The notes below the pieces were generated by a model that was not told the origin of the DNA, searched no databases, and saw only the letters and a list, made by a program, of their open reading frames with translations. The translations under genes were made by a program, and so were the position numbers. Positions 1-6,778 of a stretch of 12,436 bases of DNA are shown in pieces (positions within the stretch are counted from its first letter, which is position 1; every line of letters begins with the position of its first letter). The stretch comes from Anaerolineaceae bacterium UBA5838 (GTDB lineage: Bacteria > Chloroflexota > Anaerolineae > Anaerolineales > Anaerolineaceae): assembly GCA_002432795.1 (NCBI GenBank), contig DJGU01000071.1:56052-68487 (forward strand), written 5' to 3'.

Positions 1-1053
1 GCCGGCAAAACCAAGCTCGATCACGGCCTGCGCATGGTGGACTTTAACCGCTGCGGCGTGCCGCTGGTTGAAATGGTCACCGAGCCGGATCTGCGATCCG
101 CTGAAGAAGCGGCTCAATACCTGACTCAGTTGCGCCAGCTTTTGCGCTGGATTGGCGTCTCAGAAGCCGATATGGAACGCGGCCACTTGCGCTGCGATGC
201 CAACGTCTCGATCCGCGAACGCGGCAGCCAGGTGTTGAACACCAAAACTGAGATCAAAAACGTCAACTCCATCGATGCCGTCCGCCAGGCGATCATCGAA
301 GAAAGCAAACGCCAAATCGAACTGGTGGAGTCTGGCGGGAAAGTGGTCAGCTACACCCTCGATTGGGACGCGGACACAGGCAAGCTGAGCATGATGCGCT
401 CCAAGGAGACCGAGGCGGACTACCGCTACTTCCGCGAGCCGGACCTGCTGCCGGTCGTCCTGACAGAAGAAGAAATCGCACGCGTCAAGGCTGAACTGCC
501 CGAACTCCCGCTCGAAAGAAAAGCACGCTTTGAAGCGGATTATGAGCTTTCGGCATACGACGCCGAGATCCTGACCTCTGAACGTGGACTGTCGGATTAT
601 TTTGAAGAAGCTGTGAAAAGCTTAGGCGGAGAGGCAAAAGCTGTTTCCAACTGGATGATGAACGACCTCTCGCGCCTGATGAACGATCTGGGCAAGACCG
701 CTTCTGAGCTTGCGCTCACTCCTAACTCATTGGCGCAGATCATCCGCATGGTGGAAGATGGCAAGATCAACGCTGCCACCGGCAAAAGTCTGCTGCGCAA
801 GGTGGAAGAAAGCGGTCGTGAACCAGCGCAGATCGTGGAAGCTGAAGGGCTGGCGGTGATCGCCGACAGTGGCGCCCTGCGGGAGCAGATCCAGGCAGTT
901 CTGGACAGCGCGACCGCGGAAGTGGAAAGCTTCAGAGCCGGTAAGGAGAGCCTGCTGGGCTGGTTCGTGGGGCAGGTAATGCGCGCCACCGGCGGCAAAG
1001 CCGATCCGAAGCGCACGCGCGAGATATTGCTGGAGCTGCTCAGCCAGAAATAA
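1..1053 (+). CDS. gatB: Aspartyl/glutamyl-tRNA(Asn/Gln) amidotransferase subunit B (3' part)
   Basis: GatB is the tRNA-binding and kinase-type subunit of the GatCAB complex. The complex converts misacylated Glu-tRNA(Gln) or Asp-tRNA(Asn) to the correct amide form in the cytoplasm. The reading frame is open from base 1 and ends at TAA 1051-1053, giving 350 codons. The family is usually about 475-490 residues, so the N-terminal quarter lies outside the window. Visible family blocks are DFNRCGVPLVEMVTEPD, the RCDANVSIR segment, TEIKNVNS and RSKETEADYRYF, all from the catalytic cradle domain. The last ~150 residues match the helical YqeY-like tail that contacts the tRNA, ending near RATGGKADPKRTREILLELL. 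An ATG at 34 is internal to the conserved cradle and is not the true start. The gene is followed by a GC-rich hairpin and then tRNA-Gly. No frameshift is seen and the assignment is firm. Confidence 0.96.
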   Translation, partial: AGKTKLDHGLRMVDFNRCGVPLVEMVTEPDLRSAEEAAQYLTQLRQLLRWIGVSEADMERGHLRCDANVSIRERGSQVLNTKTEIKNVNSIDAVRQAIIEESKRQIELVESGGKVVSYTLDWDADTGKLSMMRSKETEADYRYFREPDLLPVVLTEEEIARVKAELPELPLERKARFEADYELSAYDAEILTSERGLSDYFEEAVKSLGGEAKAVSNWMMNDLSRLMNDLGKTASELALTPNSLAQIIRMVEDGKINAATGKSLLRKVEESGREPAQIVEAEGLAVIADSGALREQIQAVLDSATAEVESFRAGKESLLGWFVGQVMRATGGKADPKRTREILLELLSQK

Positions 1054-1092
1054 GTCAAGTATTGACAGCCTTAGGTCGCCATCTCCCAACAA

Positions 1093-1110
1093 CCCCCTCG
1101 AGGGAGGGGG
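1093..1110. repeat. GC-rich hairpin downstream of gatB
   Basis: A perfect 7-bp inverted repeat, CCCCCTC (1093-1099) and GAGGGGG (1104-1110), has a 4-nt loop. A further GGGGG run follows at about 1118-1122. It lies 40 nt past the gatB stop and could slow or end transcription. However, AATTAAA rather than a T-run follows, so it is not a canonical intrinsic terminator. C-rich/G-rich intergenic palindromes of this type are often dispersed repeats; a related CCCTCGAGAGGG core occurs near 6450 and 8220. Confidence 0.5.
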
Positions 1111-1146
1111 AATTAAAGGGGGTGGGTCATTGCCTGCGCGAATTGT

Positions 1147-1174
1147 TTGACAGCTAAGGCGAATCGGCTAAAAT
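1147..1174 (+). promoter_or_regulatory. sigma70-type promoter of tRNA-Gly
   Basis: A consensus -35 TTGACA (1147-1152) and a 5/6 -10 TAAAAT (1169-1174) are separated by 16 bp. The predicted start lies near 1181, just ahead of the tRNA 5' end at 1184. The strength and position fit a stable-RNA promoter independent of gatB. Confidence 0.75.
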
Positions 1175-1183
1175 AAAGGCTAC

Positions 1184-1255
1184 GCGGGCGTCGCCAAGTG
1201 GTAAGGCATTAGCCTTCCAAGCTAACATTCGTCGGTTCGAATCCGATCGCCCGCT
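1184..1255 (+). tRNA. tRNA-Gly (anticodon UCC)
   Basis: A full cloverleaf can be drawn. The acceptor GCGGGCG pairs with CGCCCGC (1248-1254), with discriminator T at 1255. The D arm is GCC-AAGTGGTAA-GGC. The anticodon stem TTAGC/GCTAA carries loop CTTCCAA, with anticodon TCC at 1216-1218. The T arm is GTCGG-TTCGAAT-CCGAT. It reads GGA and GGG glycine codons. The 3' CCA is not encoded and must be added after transcription. A T-run (1255-1261) follows directly and probably ends the transcript. Parts of its 3' end recur twice downstream (1343-1355 and 1475-1488). Confidence 0.97.
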
Positions 1256-1261
1256 TTTTTT
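1255..1261 (+). terminator. T-run at the end of tRNA-Gly
   Basis: Seven T residues begin at the discriminator base, right after the GC-rich acceptor strand CGCCCGC. The folded tRNA acceptor stem may act as the terminator hairpin. No separate hairpin sits between the tRNA and the T-run. Confidence 0.5.
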
Positions 1262-1276
1262 ATTTAATATCCCTCG

Positions 1277-1327
1277 GTAGGGGCGACGCAGTGCGAAGCC
1301 TCCCCTTGCGGGATGCGTCGCCTCTAC
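1277..1327. repeat. GTAGGGGC-type palindromic element, copy 1
   Basis: Arms GTAGGGGCGACGCA (1277-1290) and TGCGTCGCCTCTAC (1314-1327) pair over 14 bp with a single G-T wobble, around a 23-nt centre. No coding potential is seen. The arm ends GTAGGGG/CCxCTAC match those of the elements at 1376 and 8179. Short palindromes of this type are common in Chloroflexota and cyanobacterial intergenic DNA, which I recall as general knowledge and have not searched here. Confidence 0.75.
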
Positions 1328-1332
1328 TCATC

Positions 1333-1355
1333 ATCGGATAAAAATCCGATCGCCC
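1333..1355 (+). repeat. Partial copy of the tRNA-Gly 3' end, copy A
   Basis: AATCCGATCGCCC (1343-1355) is an exact 13-nt copy of tRNA-Gly bases 1240-1252, the T-arm 3' strand plus most of the acceptor 3' strand. The preceding bases form a perfect 7-bp hairpin ATCGGAT-AAAA-ATCCGAT (1333-1350), resembling a degenerate T arm. This is a relic of a duplicated tRNA end or an attachment-site remnant. Confidence 0.7.
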
Positions 1356-1375
1356 TCGGTTGTCCCTTTTAATCC

Positions 1376-1402
1376 TTTGTAGGGGCTCGGCATGCCGTGC
1401 CC
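1376..1402. repeat. GTAGGGGC-type palindromic element, truncated copy
   Basis: It begins with TTTGTAGGGG (1376-1385), identical to the 10-bp terminal repeat of the full element at 8179. The palindrome GGGC-T-CGGCATGCCG-T-GCCC (1383-1402) follows. The matching right end CCCCTACAAA is absent, so this looks like a half element. Its GTAGGGGC starts 102 nt after the one in copy 1. Confidence 0.65.
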
Positions 1403-1453
1403 GTCGAAGAACCCGCTCCTTTTTGGGTCATTTAATTATCTCTTCGGTTCATA

Positions 1454-1468
1454 TACCCCCAGGGGGTA
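1454..1468. repeat. Perfect 15-bp palindrome
   Basis: TACCCCC (1454-1460) and GGGGGTA (1462-1468) are exact inverse complements around a single A. It lies 6 nt before the second copy of the tRNA-Gly 3' end. It could be a protein-binding or recombination site. No function can be assigned from sequence alone. Confidence 0.6.
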
Positions 1469-1474
1469 CAGGTG

Positions 1475-1488
1475 TCCGATCGCCCGCT
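1475..1488 (+). repeat. Partial copy of the tRNA-Gly 3' end, copy B
   Basis: TCCGATCGCCCGCT is an exact 14-nt copy of tRNA-Gly bases 1242-1255, running through the discriminator base. The match stops at both ends (g1474 and c1489 differ from the tRNA flanks). An exact copy of a tRNA 3' end downstream in the same orientation is what integration of a mobile element at a tRNA leaves behind, but no integrase gene is in the window. Confidence 0.7.
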
Positions 1489-1641
1489 CAATATACCCCC
1501 TCTCTTGTGAACTGCACCCCATTCATTGGGCATAAAAATGGTTATCAATAATCCCGATTTTTGGCAGGGATGTGTCAATCCAATTGTCTGCTCGATATAC
1601 CTCCCTCGCATATCTCTTTTTGATCAAATATTCAAAAAAAA

Positions 1642-1670
1642 CTGACTGCAAATACTTTTTGTAGTAAAAT
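1642..1670 (+). promoter_or_regulatory. Candidate promoter of the large secreted protein gene
   Basis: CTGACT (1642-1647) and TAAAAT (1665-1670) have a 17-bp spacer and match the sigma70 hexamers 4/6 and 5/6. The start would be near 1677, giving a ~100-nt leader that contains the hairpin at 1687-1709. A weaker alternative is TTGAAA (1716-1721) with TAGATT (1741-1746), at a poor 19-bp spacing. Confidence 0.4.
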
Positions 1671-1686
1671 ATTTTGAGCATTTCAG

Positions 1687-1709
1687 GGTGAAATTCTTGG
1701 TTTTTCACC
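1687..1709 (+). promoter_or_regulatory. Hairpin in the leader of the large secreted protein gene
   Basis: GGTGAAA (1687-1693) and TTTCACC (1703-1709) form a perfect 7-bp stem with a 9-nt loop, extendable by one G-T pair. It lies ~70 nt before the start codon, downstream of the candidate promoter. It could stabilise the mRNA or bind a protein as DNA. It is not a terminator, as no T-run follows. Confidence 0.35.
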
Positions 1710-1780
1710 TAGCAGTTGAAAGTCCAATCACTTTTTTCTTTAGATTCACAATTAAATACGGACATTAGTAGAGGAAAATA

Positions 1781-4700
1781 ATGAAGAACTTGATGCAGGA
1801 ATCACATTTGTCAATCCCCAAAGTAAATCTGTCCAAGCTAAGTCGTATGGTAATTACACTCATCCTCCTGATGAGTGTCTGCCTTTCGGCTGCCTCACCA
1901 ATCACTCCTGTCTCATCCAAAGACCTGGGATTTGAATCCAACAGTCAATTGTATGAGACAGTCAATGTTTGCGACTCCTCCATTATCAGTTCCGATACAA
2001 CCTGGAGCGCAGGTAATGTGTACCAGGTGCCAAACTGCGTCGTCACGGTTAATGCAGACGTCACGCTAACAATCGAAGCTGGGACAGTGGTGCAGTTTGG
2101 CGGTGGCATTTCAGGGATGATCATTTCCGGAACTTTGACTGCTATTGGTGCTGATACTTCACCTGTCGTCTTTACCAGCATAAACGACAACTCTGATACA
2201 GGCGGCTCAGATGCAGCCAATCCGGGTGATTGGTGGGGCATCGTTATGCGTGAAGACAGCAGCGCCACATTCGACTATGCCCACATCCGCTACGCCGGCT
2301 CGGATGTCTGCGCAGGTGCCTATGCAGATTCTGTGAATAACTCCTGCTACAACCGTGCCCAATTGGATGTTCGCAATGCCAGCCTGAGTATGGATCATTC
2401 TGAGATTGTCAATGGAGAGGCAACTGGGTTATTCCTGGATGGGGCAGGGCTAACCCCTCTGGTCCAAAATACCGAATTTAGAAATAATGTAATCGATAAT
2501 GATTCGTCCAATGTGGGAGCGGCAATTCAACAAAAGACCATCAATATGCAGCCTACATTCACTAACCTTACGTTTACCGGTAACACGCGCGACCAGGTGG
2601 TGATTCCAGTTGGTACGCTTTCCCAGGACGTGACGCTTGGTGGGGCACCGCTTGGCTTTACCTGCGGCAGCAATTACTGCCCTATCACAGTTGCATCTCC
2701 CTACACACTGACAATTCAGCCCGGAGCTGAGCTTGACATGACCACCGGTTATTTGGTTTTTTTCCTCGTGCAAAACGGTGGGACCCTCTCAGCGATAGGG
2801 AGTGAATCAGATCCAATCTCAATTTTTGAGGGTCAATTTCGATTTGAAGCCGGATCAAATGGTCAACTTTCTCATTGTGAAATTGACGGGAACAATTTTG
2901 GAGCAAGTGTGCATGGTCTGATCATCAACACAGAGGGGATCAGTATTGAAAACTCGATCATTAAGAATTACTCAGGAATAGGTGTTTATGTCTGGGCACC
3001 GGCAAGTACGAGCGTCAGTGCGATTATTTTGGATACAGACATATTAAACAATTTGGAAGAAGGTATCTATCTGAGCACAACCATTGGTGGCTTGGTTAAT
3101 TTCAGCATGGATGGCGGCACAATCCGTTCAAACGGGCGTTCCGGAATCAGAGGAGTCACATCAAGCGGGGGAATCAACGCGACGCTAAAAAACCTGCTGA
3201 TTGATGCCAATGGCACAAACCCGACTTCGGACTCATACAAGCAAGGGCTTCATGTTGACACGTCGAACGCCAGTCTGATACTGGAAAATCTAACCATCAC
3301 AAACCATCCCGGGGTGGCAATTTACTGGAGGGGTAGTAGCTCTATCAGCGCGAAGAACATCATTGCCAGCAATAATACAATCGGTAACGAACTAAAGGTG
3401 CCTGGAGGCGCTATCACAACCGGACGAGAATGGGACCTGGCAGATGCGGGCATTCCGGTACATGTTACAGATTATATTAACGTGGAATCAGGCGGGGTGC
3501 TTTCGATCGCCCCTGGAACCTCACTTGGATTTGAGCCAAGTAAACAACTTTATGTCAAAACTGGAGGGGCTTTATACGCTCTTGGTACGGCTGATGAACC
3601 GATTATTTTTACTGCCCATCAAGGAGTGTCTGGCTGGCTCGGTTTGAAAAACAATCTCAGCACCATAATCTTGCGCCACTGTGAAGTTTCTCACGCTACT
3701 ACTGGACTTACATTAGGTGCCAGCACGATAACCACCCCCACAAACTCCATCGTCCAGAACTGCAAGATCCATGACAACAATGTTGGTATTTATGCATATG
3801 CTCCCACTTACGCGACCACCAGCATTGTTTACAATGAAATTTACGACAACACAACTTTTGGCATTGATTGGGGAGGCTTTGGCGCGGATGCGATTAACGC
3901 CTACCATAACTATTGGGGGGATCCGAGCGGACCTTATCATGCCACTTTGAATCCAGACGGGTCAGGGAATCCAGTCGATGACCACATCAATTTTGATCCC
4001 TTCCTGACAGCCCCTCCAGAAAATCAGACGCTGGTGGGGGAGATGTGGGTCAGTACGGCAGGACCTGCTACCATCAGCCCAGGGGAGACGAACGATTACG
4101 CCATCCAATACCTGAACCTGCAGACAGAAACGATTTATGACGCAATCGCTGTCATTCAGCTTCCCCTGGCGGCCAAATATCTGAGCAGCACCGAGGGCGG
4201 AGTCTATTGGCCAGCTCGCCACCAGGTTTTTTGGGTCTTGGGTGATATCACGCCAGGATCGCAAGCCATGCTGACCGCGCGCGTGCGTTTTGAGTGGGGC
4301 TTAGCTTCCAGCTATAAGGATGGATCTTACACCGTTTTGGCTGGCAGCAACTATCAGAGCGATGCAATCAATTTTGATGAGTATCTGAACTTTGATAAAG
4401 ACGACCTGGAAGACATTATCAGCATTGAGACTGACACAATCCCTGCAAGCTCGAATTTTACCCAGCTTTACAACCAGGCAATTGCGGAGGGCTTTGAATT
4501 CCGGGAAGCTTACAAAAACTTTTTTGAGAGCGGTAAAGTCACCTATTTGGTCGCAATGCGTACGCCGGATAAAAGGCTAGCCCGTTTCATAAGCCTGGGT
4601 GAAATTGGTTACGCTACAGCATCCACAACAGACGGCAGCACGTTTATCTCAATCGAAGATGTAGAAGGCGGCCAATCCTTAAACTTACTGACCATGGAAA

Positions 4701-6316
4701 GCTCACTGTGGGGAAGCTGGGAAGACCCCGAGGCCCTCAACAGCATTATGGTGGAGTGCAACTACGCCCGCTGTATGCGCAACTGCAGTGCCAAAAGAGT
4801 TTCGATCGAAGTAATGAAAAGTGCCGCTAAGAGAGGTCTGGAATGGCTGCTGTGGGGGCCACTTTTGGGCAAATACGCTGCGGCAGGATGGGCTGTTTAC
4901 GAATTTGCAGACACGTCAAATGAGCTCTACATTTGCCACCAAAATTGTTCAATCAATCCGCTTACCGGCTGTTGTGTTGCCAATGAAGTATTGTGGTCAC
5001 CATCTTTCTGGATGGGCAATACCCATTGCAACAAATACATCTGCAGTGCCTCATCGCTTTCCTTTCCTCCCACCCCAACCCAAACGCCGTGTGGTTATGG
5101 TTACCGCTGTGTGGCGGGCAGTAATAGCCAGGGTGGCTGTAAGCCCTGCATCGAAGAATACAAATTTATGTCAGATCCAATGGGTCCTGCAATGGTCGAA
5201 GAAGAAATCTGCTCAGAGAACACAATCGATGGTGGAAAAACTAAATGTAGTGACCTAACCATCAGAGTTGCAAAAGACCCTAACGCAATTTACGGTCCGG
5301 TTGGCGATGTTTTGCCGGAGCAGGTGATGGATTACCGCATCACCTGTGAAAATGAAGGCGAGGGGGATGCGTATGGGGTCTATATCCTCAATGACCTTCC
5401 GGAACAGTTAGACGAAGACACTCTTGTAATAAATGACGATGGAATTTACCTGCCAGCAGAACGTCAAATCATTTGGTACATCGGGGAGCTTGGGCCAAAG
5501 GGAGATCCAACTTCCGAAGCAGAGGTGACTTACACAGCGCAGCTGAAAACCGATCTGGCAATCGGAACCGCGGTGGTGAACCAGGCGACTGTTTACTTCC
5601 CAAGCGTGCCGGAAGAAACCCCCACCAACATCTGGACAAACCTGATTTACCCCCTGGCGGCAACACCAATGCTGGAACTTGAAACTGATTACATGACCCC
5701 GCTTGAGATCACCCTCGCGGGTCGTCCGGCTGGCAGCCTGACCTTCAACCTGGAAAGCCTGCCAATCGGTGGCACCCTGGATGGAGAGCTGCCAGACCTG
5801 ATTTACACGCCTGGAGAGGATTTCAGTGGTACTGACTTCTTCACTTTTAGCGTAACTCTAGATGAAGAAACAAGTCAACCGGCTCAGGTGACAATCAATG
5901 TTTTGTCGAGCGGTGATGAGACGGGTCCAAGCGTTCTATGGGTAAATCCGGAGGATCAGGAAACAGATGTTGAATTTTCCGAATCGCCAATCTTCACCAT
6001 CCCTGAAGGGGATGTTTACGCACCAGTCATAGCAGTGAAATTGAGTGAAAAAGTTCAGGAGGAAACAATAACCTCATCCAGCGTATTCGTTACAGGATCT
6101 GGTGGAGCCCTTATCCCGAGCAAAGCGACTTTTGAGCCGGCAACCAACCTGTTGACGATTCAGTTGCTCGCTCCATTAGCCGGGATGAAGACTTATACAG
6201 TGACCCTGACGACAGAGATTTTGGACCTGAATGATAACCCTCTCAGTCAGGATTACAGTTGGCGGTTCTCCACGTTGATACCAAATAGTATCTTCTTACC
6301 GATAACGATCAGGTAA
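1781..6316 (+). CDS. Large secreted multidomain beta-helix surface protein
   Basis: This 1,511-residue exported protein has an unknown exact role; the domain set suggests a surface protein or adhesin. GAGGA six nt before ATG 1781 supports the start. A signal peptide spans ~1-38, with a long N-region, a hydrophobic core at 23-37 and cleavage near AASP. Residues ~71-745 hold three right-handed beta-helix blocks. Each opens with a cap of the form LTIxPGT...GTLxAIG...PIxF (about 71-133, 281-350 and 551-612). A DUF11-like domain lies at ~755-840. A Cys-rich region at ~990-1160 has about 15 cysteines (e.g. C993, C998, C1002, C1052, C1056, C1064, C1065), likely disulfide-bonded. A second DUF11-like domain lies at ~1158-1275, a cadherin-like/Big_9-type domain at ~1300-1375 (YTPGEDFSGTDFFTFSV), and a Big_5/SbsA-like Ig domain at ~1382-1498. 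The end is IFLPITIR, with no transmembrane anchor. Domain calls are by eye. A strong hairpin terminator follows, so the gene is probably monocistronic. Confidence 0.9.
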   Translation: MKNLMQESHLSIPKVNLSKLSRMVITLILLMSVCLSAASPITPVSSKDLGFESNSQLYETVNVCDSSIISSDTTWSAGNVYQVPNCVVTVNADVTLTIEAGTVVQFGGGISGMIISGTLTAIGADTSPVVFTSINDNSDTGGSDAANPGDWWGIVMREDSSATFDYAHIRYAGSDVCAGAYADSVNNSCYNRAQLDVRNASLSMDHSEIVNGEATGLFLDGAGLTPLVQNTEFRNNVIDNDSSNVGAAIQQKTINMQPTFTNLTFTGNTRDQVVIPVGTLSQDVTLGGAPLGFTCGSNYCPITVASPYTLTIQPGAELDMTTGYLVFFLVQNGGTLSAIGSESDPISIFEGQFRFEAGSNGQLSHCEIDGNNFGASVHGLIINTEGISIENSIIKNYSGIGVYVWAPASTSVSAIILDTDILNNLEEGIYLSTTIGGLVNFSMDGGTIRSNGRSGIRGVTSSGGINATLKNLLIDANGTNPTSDSYKQGLHVDTSNASLILENLTITNHPGVAIYWRGSSSISAKNIIASNNTIGNELKVPGGAITTGREWDLADAGIPVHVTDYINVESGGVLSIAPGTSLGFEPSKQLYVKTGGALYALGTADEPIIFTAHQGVSGWLGLKNNLSTIILRHCEVSHATTGLTLGASTITTPTNSIVQNCKIHDNNVGIYAYAPTYATTSIVYNEIYDNTTFGIDWGGFGADAINAYHNYWGDPSGPYHATLNPDGSGNPVDDHINFDPFLTAPPENQTLVGEMWVSTAGPATISPGETNDYAIQYLNLQTETIYDAIAVIQLPLAAKYLSSTEGGVYWPARHQVFWVLGDITPGSQAMLTARVRFEWGLASSYKDGSYTVLAGSNYQSDAINFDEYLNFDKDDLEDIISIETDTIPASSNFTQLYNQAIAEGFEFREAYKNFFESGKVTYLVAMRTPDKRLARFISLGEIGYATASTTDGSTFISIEDVEGGQSLNLLTMESSLWGSWEDPEALNSIMVECNYARCMRNCSAKRVSIEVMKSAAKRGLEWLLWGPLLGKYAAAGWAVYEFADTSNELYICHQNCSINPLTGCCVANEVLWSPSFWMGNTHCNKYICSASSLSFPPTPTQTPCGYGYRCVAGSNSQGGCKPCIEEYKFMSDPMGPAMVEEEICSENTIDGGKTKCSDLTIRVAKDPNAIYGPVGDVLPEQVMDYRITCENEGEGDAYGVYILNDLPEQLDEDTLVINDDGIYLPAERQIIWYIGELGPKGDPTSEAEVTYTAQLKTDLAIGTAVVNQATVYFPSVPEETPTNIWTNLIYPLAATPMLELETDYMTPLEITLAGRPAGSLTFNLESLPIGGTLDGELPDLIYTPGEDFSGTDFFTFSVTLDEETSQPAQVTINVLSSGDETGPSVLWVNPEDQETDVEFSESPIFTIPEGDVYAPVIAVKLSEKVQEETITSSSVFVTGSGGALIPSKATFEPATNLLTIQLLAPLAGMKTYTVTLTTEILDLNDNPLSQDYSWRFSTLIPNSIFLPITIR

Positions 6317-6342
6317 TCACAACTTCTTTTACTAAGTGACTC

Positions 6343-6374
6343 AGACCGGGATGATAGACCTATCCCGGTCTTTG
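6343..6374 (+). terminator. Intrinsic terminator after the large secreted protein gene
   Basis: AGACCGGGAT (6343-6352) and ATCCCGGTCT (6362-6371) form a perfect 10-bp GC-rich stem with a 9-nt loop. A short T stretch (TCTTTGCTTC) follows, 27 nt past the stop codon. The T tract is modest but the stem is strong. Confidence 0.75.
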
Positions 6375-6778
6375 CTTCAGATAAGGATCATGATGTGGGC
6401 GTGAAATGGGCAGTCCTTGTTCCCATCGCTTCTTTCCAGGGTTACCACAGCCCTCGAGAGGGTGTTTACCAAGGGGTTACCCCTATCATATGAGACCTTG
6501 CGCTCAACCCCCTCGCTCGGCCTGTGCCTGTAACGCAGTGGCTGGGTATCAGGAGACTGGCGAGAACAAGTATTGGTTCGAATATCCACAGGGGGTGCAA
6601 CTGAGCAATTTCACTCTTTTGATTGGAATTTCAATTAAATGACATGAATTAGATTAAAATAAACGACGACGTAAAATAAACTGTTGCTTATTAAACGAAC
6701 AAGCAATTGGCTTTATTTATGTTTCGTTGTGAGTTTGGTTTTGTGGCGTGACCGGGTCGAAAAACAGGAGATGCTTCT
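6375..6778. other. Intergenic region upstream of the second beta-helix gene
   Basis: No gene was found. The left half holds the 50-nt repeat. The right half (6600-6778) is AT-rich. It contains two exact copies of TAAAATAAAC (6655-6664 and 6672-6681) and an inverted repeat TTGCTT/AAGCAA (6684-6689, 6701-6706). The TAAAAT hexamers could serve as -10 boxes, but no convincing -35 sits at the right distance, so I do not place a promoter. Confidence 0.5.
6436..6485 (+). repeat. 50-nt dispersed repeat, upstream copy
   Basis: This stretch (CCAGGGTTACC ... GGGGTTACCCCTA) matches 8205-8254 at 47 of 50 positions in the same orientation. It has the same inner CCCTCGAGAGGG core but lacks the terminal CCCCTACAAA end of the full element. 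It lies ~290 bp before the second beta-helix gene, and the other copy lies 40 bp after that gene. Confidence 0.85.

Larger units (their letters stand above)
1256..1780. other. Gene-free, repeat-rich spacer between tRNA-Gly and the large secreted protein gene
   Basis: No credible gene was found in these 525 bp; short open frames have no ribosome site or recognisable product. The stretch holds two GTAGGGGC palindromes, two tRNA 3'-end copies and a 15-bp palindrome. It also has three variants of an ATATACC(C/T)CC motif (1451-1460, 1491-1500, 1595-1604). The distal part (1610-1780) turns AT-rich and carries a candidate promoter and a hairpin. Confidence 0.7.

Noticed and set aside
1093..1122. GC-rich hairpin after gatB as an intrinsic terminator
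   Set aside because: The stem is good, but AATTAAA and more G residues follow and no T-run is present, so I list it only as a hairpin repeat.
1360..1551. A 63-codon open frame in the repeat-rich spacer
   Set aside because: It runs across the truncated palindrome, the 15-bp palindrome and a tRNA-end copy. It has no ribosome site and a low-information translation.
6290..6313. LPIT within the C-terminal tail read as a sortase LPxTG signal
   Set aside because: The glycine is missing, no hydrophobic helix or positive tail follows, and the sister protein has LPLIV. The protein stops within a few residues of the motif.
6406..6642. A 78-codon open frame in the spacer before the second beta-helix gene
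   Set aside because: It overlaps the 50-nt repeat and has no ribosome site. The translation resembles no known protein.
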